Shown here one piece after another: positions 24,053-32,900 of a stretch of DNA of 64,000 nt. The notes under the pieces are model-generated. The model was not told the DNA's origin. It ran no database searches and saw only the letters and a list, made by a program, of their open reading frames with translations. A program made the translations under genes and the position numbers. This DNA is from Onstottus_B arcticum (lineage in GTDB: Bacteria > Acidobacteriota > Blastocatellia > UBA7656), in NCBI GenBank assembly GCA_038040485.1, contig JBBPIE010000036.1, positions 1-64,000 on the forward strand, given 5' to 3'. Position 1 is the stretch's first letter; every line of letters begins with the position of its first letter.

Positions 24053-24544
24053 CTAGCTGAACAGAGCGTCTATGTCCTCTTCGGTTATTTCCGCGAATGG
24101 CGAATCGAACCCAATTCCCATGTCGCGCTCGCGGGTTAACTTCGAGTCGATCAATTCGTAGATCCCGTTCATCTCGGCAGTCGCGCGCTTCACCCGCAGT
24201 CTCACAAGACCCAGGCTCGAACGCTCGTCGAAGATCACCACCAGTATGACCCGCGAAGCTACTATCGAGATGTGAAGATTGTCGCGCTCGCCCTCGTGCG
24301 AGAGGACAGGAAAGCCGCGCTCTCCGATCAAGTGAGCCAACCCGTCTGTGGCCGCTACGTTGCCCGCGGTCAGGCTCGCAAGACTTGTTGTGTCGAGGTT
24401 CAGCATCTCACCGTGCGCGGCGATCTGCTGTCCATTTTTGTCGACCAGAAACACAAACTTTGCGTTGGCGTCAGCGCACAAGCGCGTGATCACGTGCTTC
24501 AGTTGGGCGTATTCTTCTTCGTACAGAACGACCGGAGTCGTCAT
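24053..24544 (-). CDS. mglB: roadblock/LC7-domain protein, MglB-type GTPase partner
   Basis: 163-aa roadblock/LC7 protein. The domain spans about residues 8-135 (EEYAQLKHVITRLCADANAKFVFLVDKNGQQIAAHGE, then LDTTSLASLTAGNVAATDGLAHLIGERGF, and ILVVIFDERSSLGLVRLRVKRA). The C-terminal tail ends with an acidic SPFAEITEEDIDALFS motif seen in MglB-like GAPs. The gene lies directly upstream of mglA on the same strand (94 bp gap), the classic pairing. It activates MglA GTP hydrolysis and binds MglA dimer-wise in the family. ATG at 24544. Confidence 0.92.
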   Translation of the reverse strand: MTTPVVLYEEEYAQLKHVITRLCADANAKFVFLVDKNGQQIAAHGEMLNLDTTSLASLTAGNVAATDGLAHLIGERGFPVLSHEGERDNLHISIVASRVILVVIFDERSSLGLVRLRVKRATAEMNGIYELIDSKLTRERDMGIGFDSPFAEITEEDIDALFS

Positions 24545-24886
24545 CGCTTGTCCTCAATCGTCTTTCGCGTAAGGGGACCTGATCTAGTCACGCCGCCTGA
24601 TCGAATAAACGGAGTCACGGCTGCCTCCGGCGTGCCCGCTGCTGATGTGGTCTGTTGCTCGCTGAAGCGTAATTCAGAGGGGCATCTGTGGGGTACGGCT
24701 GTTTATAGCACGGCACCTACCCCATATCAACACTTTTCCTGACTGGCGCTTAGCGGCACATCGACCGGCCTCGACTGAGCGATGCACGTTCCCTAAGAAG
24801 AACCTATCCGCAGTCCAAGCGAGGCACACCCTCGCCGGATTAATCGCGAACGCCTTGATTTGCGTGAGGGCGTTGTCCTCGCGGAC

Positions 24887-24915
24887 TTTCCCGTCAAGAA
24901 GCGCGCGACTATACT
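24887..24915 (+). promoter_or_regulatory. weak sigma-70-like promoter candidate for the M20 peptidase gene
   Basis: The -10 element TATACT at 24910-24915 is a good match; the -35 element TTTCCC at 24887-24892 shares only 3 of 6 positions with TTGACA, with a 17-bp spacer. It is 156 bp upstream of the ATG at 25071. In GC-rich, Acidobacteria-like genomes AT-rich boxes are rare, which adds some weight, but this is only a motif match. Confidence 0.25.
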
Positions 24916-25010
24916 GTGGAAACCGGGCGGCGACGCGGAATCACAGGCAAGGATGTTCAAGCAAAACACGAGAGACGCATTTTACTGGGCTGATCTCGGC
25001 AACAGGCTCT

Positions 25011-25055
25011 CCGTCTTTTCCGTCTTTTCCGTCCCTTCCGTCGTTTCTGTCATTT
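25011..25055 (+). repeat. five imperfect 9-bp tandem units (CCGTCTTTT)
   Basis: Reads CCGTCTTTT, CCGTCTTTT, CCGTCCCTT, CCGTCGTTT, CTGTCATTT at 9-bp spacing, ending about 10 bp before the ribosome site GGGAGA of the M20 gene. The C/T-rich strand lies on the coding side of the leader, so the mRNA would carry an unusually pyrimidine-rich tract. Its role is unknown. Confidence 0.7.
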
Positions 25056-25070
25056 CCTTTGGGAGAATCC

Positions 25071-26237
25071 ATGGACTCTAAGTTTGCCAAACACGTCGAC
25101 CGCGACGAGATCGTCCGAATAGTCTGCGAGCTGGTTCGCCACAACACCGTCAACCCGCCAGGCAACGAACACCTCTGCAAAGAGATCGTGACCGAGTGCA
25201 TGAAATCGCTCGGCATGGAAATCTCTTATTATGAGAAGGAGCCGGGGCGCACCAACATCGTCGGCCGAATCGGCAACGGCGCGAAGTCTATCGGCTTCGT
25301 CTCGCACATGGACGTCGTCCCACCTGGCGAACTCGAGCAGTGGAACACGCCGCCATTCGAGCCAACGATTATCGACGACCACATTTACGGGCGCGGCACG
25401 CTCGACGACAAGGGCTCGTTCGCCTGCGCGTTCTCGGCGTGCAAGGCCTTTCTCGCCGAGCATCCGAGCTTTGACGGCACTATCTATCTGATCGCGGCGG
25501 CCGACGAAGAACTCGGCTCGGAACTGGGCATCATCTATCTGGTGGAAGAGTGCGGGCTCAAATTCGACGTTGCAATCATCCCGGACGGCGGGCGGATGGA
25601 TCTTTCGATCTACGGCGAGAAGGGAATCCTTTGGGTTGAGCTTGAAAGCCGCGGCGTTCAGGCTCATGGTTCGACGCCGGAACTCGGCCGCAACGCGATT
25701 ATCCCGTTGGCAGAAGCGATTGTGGAGATCAAAGAACTTGACCTCGGAGCGAGCTACGATCACGCGTTCGACGGCTGGACGATGAACGTGGGAACGATTC
25801 ATGGCGGCTCGTCGAGTAATACAGTGCCGTCGATGGCTCGCGCGTCGATTGATTTTCGTTTGCCTGCGGGGATCAGCAAGTCTCAGGTGCTTGCGCAGAT
25901 CGAAGACAAGCTCGCCGCGGTTCGCCGGCGCTCGCCTGATTCGGAGGTCAGTGTGAAAGTGCTTCATGAGACCGAGCCGCACATTTCAGACAAGAACTCG
26001 ATAATCATCCGCAGCTTTGACACGGCGGCGCGCAGGCTCGGGCTTCCGATGAACTATGAAACGTTCGGCGGGAACACCGTCGCTAAGAACCTATACTTCG
26101 CCGGGATCATCTCAGTAGTGCACTACCCGGGCGACGACAAGCTTGCCCACGTGCCAAACGAGTTCGTGATCATTGACGAATTGGTGTTGGGTTCTGTTCT
26201 TTATGCCGAGACGCTCGAGGCTTACTTCTTTGGTTAG
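25071..26237 (+). CDS. M20-family metallopeptidase/deacylase (DapE/ArgE-like)
   Basis: 388-aa zinc hydrolase of the M20 family. The metal and catalytic motifs are visible: GFVSHMDVVPPGELEQW (H and D), GRGTLDDKGSFACAF (D of DDKG), AADEELGSELG (E-E) and the later VHYPGDDKLAHVPNEF (H). The dimerisation insert spans about 170-290 (GILWVELESRGVQAHGSTPELGRNAI). The family removes acyl or peptide groups from amino acids, for example succinyl-diaminopimelate desuccinylase; the substrate cannot be fixed here. ATG at 25071 with GGGAGA upstream. It is followed directly by the transglycosylase gene. Confidence 0.9.
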   Translation: MDSKFAKHVDRDEIVRIVCELVRHNTVNPPGNEHLCKEIVTECMKSLGMEISYYEKEPGRTNIVGRIGNGAKSIGFVSHMDVVPPGELEQWNTPPFEPTIIDDHIYGRGTLDDKGSFACAFSACKAFLAEHPSFDGTIYLIAAADEELGSELGIIYLVEECGLKFDVAIIPDGGRMDLSIYGEKGILWVELESRGVQAHGSTPELGRNAIIPLAEAIVEIKELDLGASYDHAFDGWTMNVGTIHGGSSSNTVPSMARASIDFRLPAGISKSQVLAQIEDKLAAVRRRSPDSEVSVKVLHETEPHISDKNSIIIRSFDTAARRLGLPMNYETFGGNTVAKNLYFAGIISVVHYPGDDKLAHVPNEFVIIDELVLGSVLYAETLEAYFFG

Positions 26238-28830
26238 TTCATTGACGACTCGTCAAACCTCCGTGCTCTTCGCTCGTAGTCCCGCCTTCAGGCGGAAGCT
26301 TGTCCCTCGACGCATCGATCAATCACTCACGAACTTCCGCCTGAAGGCGGGACTACGAACAGAACAGTGCCAAGGTGCTCTGCGCAGGCTCTGCGTTCTC
26401 TGTACCTGTGCGGTTGGCTTGGTACTGAGCCTGTCAGGCACAGCAACCGCGCAAAGCATGCAAGCAAAGGCTAACGAGATTCGCGGGGCGATGGACGCGC
26501 GGGAATTCGAGCGCGCCGAAACGCTCGTCAAAGAACTCCGTGCAAGCGACGCGGCGGCGTTCACCCGGAACAACTACGACTACCTTCTCGCCCGGCTAAC
26601 GGAACGCCGCGGGGCGCGCGCCGAAGCCTCAGCCCTCTATCTCGAACTTCTCAATCGCAAGTCCCCGCTCTCCGAATATTCGCTGTGGCACTTGTCGCTA
26701 AACTCCCGCGCGGCGGGCGATCTCGCGCTCGAGCGCCAATACATCACGCGGTTGCTCGCTGCGTTTCCGGCGAGCGCTCTTGCTGCAAGGGCCCGCGACC
26801 GCATGATCTCGAGCCTCACGGAGAGCGGCGATTTTCGCGGGAGCATTGCGTTGCTGCGGCCCGTGGCTTCGACCGCCGGCGCGCGAGGGCGAAGCGCGAT
26901 GGGGCGTTTGGCCGAGGCTTACGTGAAGATCGGCGATCAGCAGTCGGCGCGTTCTCTTTTCAACCAACTGATCAACGGTTCGCGTGACGACTATTCGCTT
27001 CAGGGCGCGATGGGGCTCGACGCGCTCGTTCGAGCTTCGAAGGAGAAACCGAACGAGTTCGAAGCGATTCGCCGCGCGAGGATCTACTTGTCGAATCGTC
27101 ACTGGTCCGAAGCGCGCGCGCACTTCACCGACGTAGTCGAGCGGTTCCCTGAAAGCCCGAATCGTGCTGAAGCGCTTTATCAAGCGGGATATGCCGCTTA
27201 TCGCGAGGAGAACTACGACGACGCGATCCGCTGGTTCGCTCGCGCGCACGCCGAGTTCCCGGAAAAGCCCGAAGGCGAGCAGGGCTATTACTGGGTGGCA
27301 ACCGCGCTTCAGAAGGCGAGGCGCTACGAAGACGCCGCTCGCCGCTACAGCGAATTCATCACCGCTTATCCGAAGAGCACGCTGGTCGAAGGCGCATATC
27401 GCAACGTGTCTGATAGCTTTCGTTACGCAGGCAAAGACAATGAAGCCATTGCGTGGTCCAGGCAAATCCAACAGCGCTTTGCCGGCCAGCCGCTGGCAAC
27501 CGTTGGGCTGTACAACGAAGCAAAGATCGAGCTGACCCGTAAGAACTACAACGCGGCGATTCAGCTTCTGCTGAGATTGTCGGCGCTGCCGCTAACGCCA
27601 AAGTTCGTGAGCGCACCGATTCGCGGCGAAGCGGTCTTCATTCGCATCTACGCAATCGAGCAGATGGGAAGACTCGGTGAGGCGGCGCGGCTGTACCTCG
27701 CGATCCCCGATGAGCGCGACAACTACTTCGGCCATCGCGCGACGCTGAGGCTCCAGGCTATGGCCGCGACCGAAGAAGGCAAGCGGATCATCGAATCGCT
27801 TGCGCGCGGATACCGCGACCAGGCGCGAGCCGCCGTTGCCGGCGGGCGGTATTCAGAAGCAAAAGACGCCGCGACGCAAGCGCTCCGACTGATCACCAAC
27901 GATGCAGCCGCGCGGGATCTGCTTTCGATCCTTCGCACCTGCTACGCGCGACTTCCTGCCTACAACATAAGCTCTCGGTTCCGGTTGATCGCCGCCGCGC
28001 GCCCTGCTTTCCAAGCATCGCAGCAAGCAGCAAGCGATTCTTCTCACTCTGCGCTGGCAGCAGAGCTGTTGTTCCTTGGCTTGTACGACGAAGGCGCAAC
28101 TGAGTTGAGGCTTGGAGGGTTCGGCGGCGCGCGCGCAACCGGCGATGCGAGCGACGGGCAAGACGCACAACCGGACGAGGGCGCTCCTCGAAACTCGGGC
28201 GGCGATGTCTCGTACTCGCTCGCGGTCTACAGCAATCGAGGCGACCACGCGCATTATGCGATTGCGTTTGCCGAACCGCTTGCGCGGTCAATTCCGCAAG
28301 ACTACAACCTAGAGCTGCTGCCGCGAGACCTCGCCCAGATGCTGTACCCCGCGCCGTATCGCGATGCATTGAATCGTTACTCGAGGCGGACCGAAGTCGA
28401 CCCGCGACTGGTGCTTGCGATTGGGAGACAGGAGAGCCGCTTCAATCCTTCGGTTAAGAGTTCGGCTGCCGCGCGCGGGCTCGTGCAGTTTATTCAAGAG
28501 ACGGCGTTGAAGCTTGCGGAGGAAGAGGGGCTGAAGAACTTCGAGCTTGACGATGTGTATGAGCCGGAGATCGCGATTCGTCTCGCGGTGCGTTATGTTG
28601 CGGACTTGTTGAAACTCTTTCCCGGCAATCCGTACGCGGTGCTGGCGTCCTACAGCGGCGGCGAACAGAACGTCGAACGATGGATCTTCCGCGCGCGCTC
28701 CGCCGATGCCGACCGGCTGATGGGAGAGATCGCGTTCCCGGAAACAAAAGACTATGTTGCAAAGGTGATGAACAACTACTGGGCTTATCAGTCGCTGTAC
28801 TCGCGCGAACTTGCAAACTCGCAACGTTGA
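26203..28830 (+). CDS. slt: TPR-containing soluble lytic murein transglycosylase (SLT family)
   Basis: Periplasmic enzyme that cleaves peptidoglycan glycan strands to 1,6-anhydroMurNAc. A large TPR/superhelical region covers most of the protein, and the SLT domain sits near the C-terminus with the catalytic Glu in LAIGRQESRFNPSVKSSAAARGLVQFI and the conserved VLASYSGGEQNVERW segment. The start is uncertain: the sequence before residue 96 (ATG 26458, QAKANEIRGAM) includes a signal peptide-like stretch (CVLCTCAVGLVLSLSGTATAQ) that has no ATG or GTG start just before it, and a REP-like palindrome (26274-26361) runs through this open region. The chosen ATG 26203 overlaps the end of the M20 gene and lacks a ribosome site. 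Confidence 0.85.
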   Translation: MPRRSRLTSLVSSLTTRQTSVLFARSPAFRRKLVPRRIDQSLTNFRLKAGLRTEQCQGALRRLCVLCTCAVGLVLSLSGTATAQSMQAKANEIRGAMDAREFERAETLVKELRASDAAAFTRNNYDYLLARLTERRGARAEASALYLELLNRKSPLSEYSLWHLSLNSRAAGDLALERQYITRLLAAFPASALAARARDRMISSLTESGDFRGSIALLRPVASTAGARGRSAMGRLAEAYVKIGDQQSARSLFNQLINGSRDDYSLQGAMGLDALVRASKEKPNEFEAIRRARIYLSNRHWSEARAHFTDVVERFPESPNRAEALYQAGYAAYREENYDDAIRWFARAHAEFPEKPEGEQGYYWVATALQKARRYEDAARRYSEFITAYPKSTLVEGAYRNVSDSFRYAGKDNEAIAWSRQIQQRFAGQPLATVGLYNEAKIELTRKNYNAAIQLLLRLSALPLTPKFVSAPIRGEAVFIRIYAIEQMGRLGEAARLYLAIPDERDNYFGHRATLRLQAMAATEEGKRIIESLARGYRDQARAAVAGGRYSEAKDAATQALRLITNDAAARDLLSILRTCYARLPAYNISSRFRLIAAARPAFQASQQAASDSSHSALAAELLFLGLYDEGATELRLGGFGGARATGDASDGQDAQPDEGAPRNSGGDVSYSLAVYSNRGDHAHYAIAFAEPLARSIPQDYNLELLPRDLAQMLYPAPYRDALNRYSRRTEVDPRLVLAIGRQESRFNPSVKSSAAARGLVQFIQETALKLAEEEGLKNFELDDVYEPEIAIRLAVRYVADLLKLFPGNPYAVLASYSGGEQNVERWIFRARSADADRLMGEIAFPETKDYVAKVMNNYWAYQSLYSRELANSQR
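26274..26361. repeat. REP-like palindrome, AGTCCCGCCTTCAGGCGGAAG family
   Basis: Left arm 26274-26298 (CTCGTAGTCCCGCC, TTCAGGCGGAAG) and right arm 26334-26361 (CTTCCGCCTGAAGG, CGGGACTACGA) are near-perfect reverse complements, separated by about 35 bp. It sits between the M20 gene stop (26237) and the first secure part of the transglycosylase, in the region that would encode the transglycosylase N-terminus. An inserted element here may have displaced the original start codon or ribosome site. Confidence 0.85.
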
Positions 28831-28946
28831 AACCAGCAACTCAAAACGGAATGCTTGCGCTGCGTCCCAGGCCGCGCCCGCTCATTAGAGCAAACAAGCC
28901 AATTGTGACTTTCCGCGTAGATGTTCACGTCCTACTGACGGGAGAA

Positions 28947-29966
28947 TCAGTTTCCGATCGCTAGCACGGTTTTCCACTGATTCCCGCCGTCCTCCGTGCG
29001 GTAAATCGTGTCTCGTCCGACGAGCCACCCTGTCTTAGAGTCCGTAAAGACAACGCGACTATAGAATAACTGGGTGCCAGGAACGGAGACTGGCGCCCAG
29101 GTCACGCCTCCGTCCTCAGTACGAAGGACCACGCCCCAAACTCTGTCTGGTCCTGTTGGGAGCCTCTCTCGGTCGGTCCCGACCGCCCAGCCATTGCGAG
29201 AATCACGAAAGAAAAGCGAGAAGATGTCAATGTTTTCGAGAGGAAGGTCGTGGCGGAGCCAAGTTGTGCCGCCATCGGTCGTTGAATACACCTTGCTTCG
29301 GGGCCTTGAGGAGACCCAACCGTTCGACTTATCCAGGAAGGAGGCGCTATTGATCTCGGTAGTGACCGGGCTGACTTGCTGCCACTTCCAGGTTAGCCCG
29401 GAATCAGTGGTGTGATATAACACGCCTCTCTCACCGCAGAGCCATCCATACTGTGAGTCTGCAAACTCGAAGGAATGGAAAAGCGAGGTAGGGCTCTTGG
29501 CGTTGTCGATAGGGAAGACTCGTTGCCAGTCAAAGCCCCCATTCGATGTTCTCCACATACTGACCGCTTCGATCGCCCACCCATTCATGTCGTCGGCGAA
29601 ATAGATGTTCTCCGCGGAGTTGCCGTCGTGCAGCGTCGAACGCAACCGCCATTTGTTACCGCCATCGGTGGTGTGCCAGACTTCCCCTCGTTCCTTGAGA
29701 GCCCATCCGGCCGTTTCACTTACAAAGGAGATAGATCGGCACCCAGCGAGGGCTTTGTTGTTAGACCGATCCCATGTATTACCTCCATCGGAGGTCCTTA
29801 ACAACTCGCCTTTTGGCGATAAGAACCAGGCGTAATTGGCGCCGCGAAAGCTGCTTTGAACCCTTCGCCACTCCATGTTTACAGACTTGTCATTAAGACC
29901 TGGCTGCTGGGAGCAGTTGGCAAAGATTGCCGCAACTAGGGTGATGACAAACGCCGTGTTACTCAT
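28947..29966 (-). CDS. Ycf48-like beta-propeller lipoprotein
   Basis: 339-aa secreted protein of repeated blades, each ending with a TTDGGNKW/RTEDGG-type signature (SDGGNTW, TTDGGTTWLR, RTEDGGVTWAP, RTEDGGNQW). This is the BNR/Ycf48-type photosystem II assembly-related propeller fold, used for several jobs outside photosynthesis. The N-terminus (VITLVAAIFANC) has a hydrophobic run ending in Cys, so it is probably a lipoprotein. It begins 24 bp downstream of the giant RHS gene on the same strand and may be co-transcribed with it. A role as immunity or accessory factor for the RHS protein is only a guess; there are no other clues to function. Confidence 0.75.
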   Translation of the reverse strand: MSNTAFVITLVAAIFANCSQQPGLNDKSVNMEWRRVQSSFRGANYAWFLSPKGELLRTSDGGNTWDRSNNKALAGCRSISFVSETAGWALKERGEVWHTTDGGNKWRLRSTLHDGNSAENIYFADDMNGWAIEAVSMWRTSNGGFDWQRVFPIDNAKSPTSLFHSFEFADSQYGWLCGERGVLYHTTDSGLTWKWQQVSPVTTEINSASFLDKSNGWVSSRPRSKVYSTTDGGTTWLRHDLPLENIDIFSLFFRDSRNGWAVGTDRERLPTGPDRVWGVVLRTEDGGVTWAPVSVPGTQLFYSRVVFTDSKTGWLVGRDTIYRTEDGGNQWKTVLAIGN

Positions 29967-29990
29967 GATGAAATCCGTCTGGGTTATCGA

Positions 29991-32900
29991 TCACTTGAAG
30001 CAAGCATCGAAAACCGCCTGATCATTCTTACGCGATTGGCCGGAAGGTGATCCGAAGGCATCATAGTGCAGAGCACCCGTTGCGTGCCCTAACTCATGCA
30101 GAATCGTGAGCGCCCGAGACTCATCAGGCGTGATGCCGTAAAAGGCGGCGTCGTCTTCCGTCGCCTTCCCAAAGAAGTTTGTGCTGTCCGCCACGATGTT
30201 CCCCGTGATCGGATTATAGAATCCTATACCGCCGAAAGCCCATCCTTCCTTGATCTTACGATTCTTCGCGAGCTTCATGAGCAACGAGAGCGCACCCTTT
30301 CCTTTGCTGGACTTTCCGGGTTTGCTGCTCAAAAAGGCCTGACACTTTAAGCTATCGATCAATTTGAGGATGGCAGCGGTAATAGCGTCCCCCAGGATTT
30401 GTTCGTGAGTGCGCGACGCCGGATCATAGTTGCCAATCCAAGCAGGAACTCCGCCGCCGACGCCTGGATTGACGACGACAGGAGATTCCCGAAGCATTCC
30501 GTCACCATTGCCCATGTTGAATTCGCCGTCTAGAGATGGGTCCTCCTGTTCAACTATCGGGATCGTTACTTCCCGAACCTCAATTATCTCGTCAGTCACC
30601 TCCAGAACTATTGGTGGATCGTCAGGATCATAATTTGGGGGTGGCGGGTCGTCATCATCAAGGCCGAGCGGATCGACTCGATTAACTGGATTGCTACGGG
30701 CGTAGCTGTACCTGTTCCAACTCTGCGGATCAGTCGCGAACCCGGAAGCCTTATAAGGATCGGCCTGGGAGAATCGGCCGACGTTAGCGGAGTGACTTCT
30801 GTTGACCGTGTAATCCAACCCGCTCTCGCCGTCGCGTTCATAGCTCGTGAAATGATGCTTCTCCTGGGTGCCTGTTTCTGCGAAGCCTTCTCCAAACGGC
30901 AGGTGCCCTTGACGCCCGACTACGTTCCCGCCTGTGTCTAATGACACCCTCACGCTCAAGCGGTCACTCAGGAAGTATCGGCTCGTCCAGGAGCCGGTGC
31001 TGCTTGTTCGCTGGCGGCTTCGGAGCATTCTCGCGCCGGCGTAAATGTTGTCCAACCGCGCAGATTTCACTTGATACGGCGGATTTGTCGAGTATGCAGT
31101 GGTGCCGTCGTGCTCAGCGATTACCTGCGAGCCTTGCCAAACATAGTGCGTCCAGCTTGAACCCACGATCTTTGTCACTCGCCGGTTTTGATGATCATAA
31201 CGATACTGCGCCGTAGCTCCGCTGTCTACGCCCACCATTCGGTTCTCGGCGTCGTAGGTGTACGTGTGAAGCCCGTCGCTGGTCACGTTGCCTGCCGCGT
31301 CATAGGTGTAGTTCACAGTCGAGCCACTGTTGGTCACGCTTCCGATGCGATTCGTCGGCGCGGAGCCGCCTTGTTGAAACGTCGTCGGAAACGTCACGCT
31401 CTGAATCTGAGTCGGGGGCGTCTTTCCCCCGGGCAGCCCGTCATACACCGCCGTCCGGTTTCCCCAACGGTCGTACTCGAACAACCGCTGCGCGCTTGAC
31501 CCGTTCGAGCTTTGATTTGAAGTCCCGAGCCGCCCCAGCAAATCATATGTGTACGCCGCGCTCTCTGTCGTGCTGTTGATTGTTCCGCTAATCGTCATCA
31601 ACTGACCCGCGTTCCCAGCCGTCGAGCCTGCGCCCATCTGCCCGGCTGATGCCTGGTAACTGTAGGTCAGATTCATCAATCCATTCGCAGGGCCACCGCT
31701 CTTTGTGGCTGTTTGACTTGTCAATTGAAGACGGTTTGCGTCATACCCGTAGCTCTCTACAACTCCGTTGCCAAGCGTCAGACCGGTTAATTGACCCGCA
31801 GTGTTGTAGCTCACCCCAGTTAGGTATCCCGATGTTTCTCCCGGCTCATTGGTAAGGGATTGCGTTTGCCCTTTGTCGTCGTGATTCACAGCGACCTGCT
31901 GACCTGAAGGATAGGTCATTTTCGAGAGTTGGTTTCCGAGGTTGTAGTCATAGCTGATCGTGTAGGTCTTGCGCGAATCAGAAGTCTGGCCCTGAATCCA
32001 TCGCGTCACCGAAGATACTCGAAAGAAGTCGTCGAATTCATACGTCTCCGTGTACTTGTTCGAAATCGTTATGCTGGAAAGCGAGCCCCAACTGGTGTAT
32101 CCGAAGATTCGATCTTCGGTCGCTCCGACTCCAGAAGGCAGCGCAGGCCGCGTCGAGCCTGAGTCGTCACCACCTATGCCAGTAAACCAAAGCTGCGTCA
32201 CGTTTCTCAGCGGATCGTACGCATAGTGGCTCTCAACTCCTCGTGCGTCGGTCTTCTTCTTCACGGCCCCGTACTCGGTGTACGCATAAGCCGAAGTCCA
32301 CAGTGTTCCAGTTCCGTCGTTTATCGTCGCTGTTTGTTCTGGAATCTTCTCGTAAAGCAATCGTCCCAGCGCATCGTGCTTGTAAAACCGCGCCTGGTTG
32401 CCTTGATTCACCGATGTCCGCTTGTTTAGAAGCGAGTACGAGTAAGTCGTCTCTTGAGTCAGCGCACCCGCCGGCGTTTGGTCAGTGACCTTGATCAAGC
32501 GCCCGAGCCCGTCGGCCTCGCGTTTGCTCTTGCGGTTCACCTGATCGGTAAGCGTCAAGGTGCTGCCGAGGTAATCGCTTCGCGTTGTGTTGCCGTCGGG
32601 CATTTTCGTTATCACCACCCGGGTCGCCAGGTCGTATTGAATTGTTGTGGCGGGTCCTGGCGAGCCTCCCGTTTGAAACGGGTTCGTTCGGCTGACGACT
32701 CTTCCCATCGCATCGTAGCTCGTGTTCACTTGCGCGTTCGTCGGCGCGACTGTGTAGATTACTCGTCCCCAGCCGTCGTATTGCGTCGTCGATGTGAGGG
32801 TTTTCTGCGTCCCAAGATCGTCGTACGTTTGGGTCGAAGTTGAAGAGAGAGTCGCATAGCTGAAGTTGGCGTTTGCATTCGCGCCAGTCGGAAGCGTCAC

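Larger units (their letters stand above)
24545..25070. other. 526-bp divergent intergenic region between mglB and the M20 peptidase
   Basis: This stretch lies between two divergently transcribed genes and so must hold both promoters. I see no gene in it. One candidate -10 box, TATACT at 24910-24915, has a poor -35 (TTTCCC, 17-bp spacer at 24887-24892). Near the M20 start is a 9-bp tandem repeat (25011-25055) annotated separately. Nothing else is clear. Confidence 0.4.
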
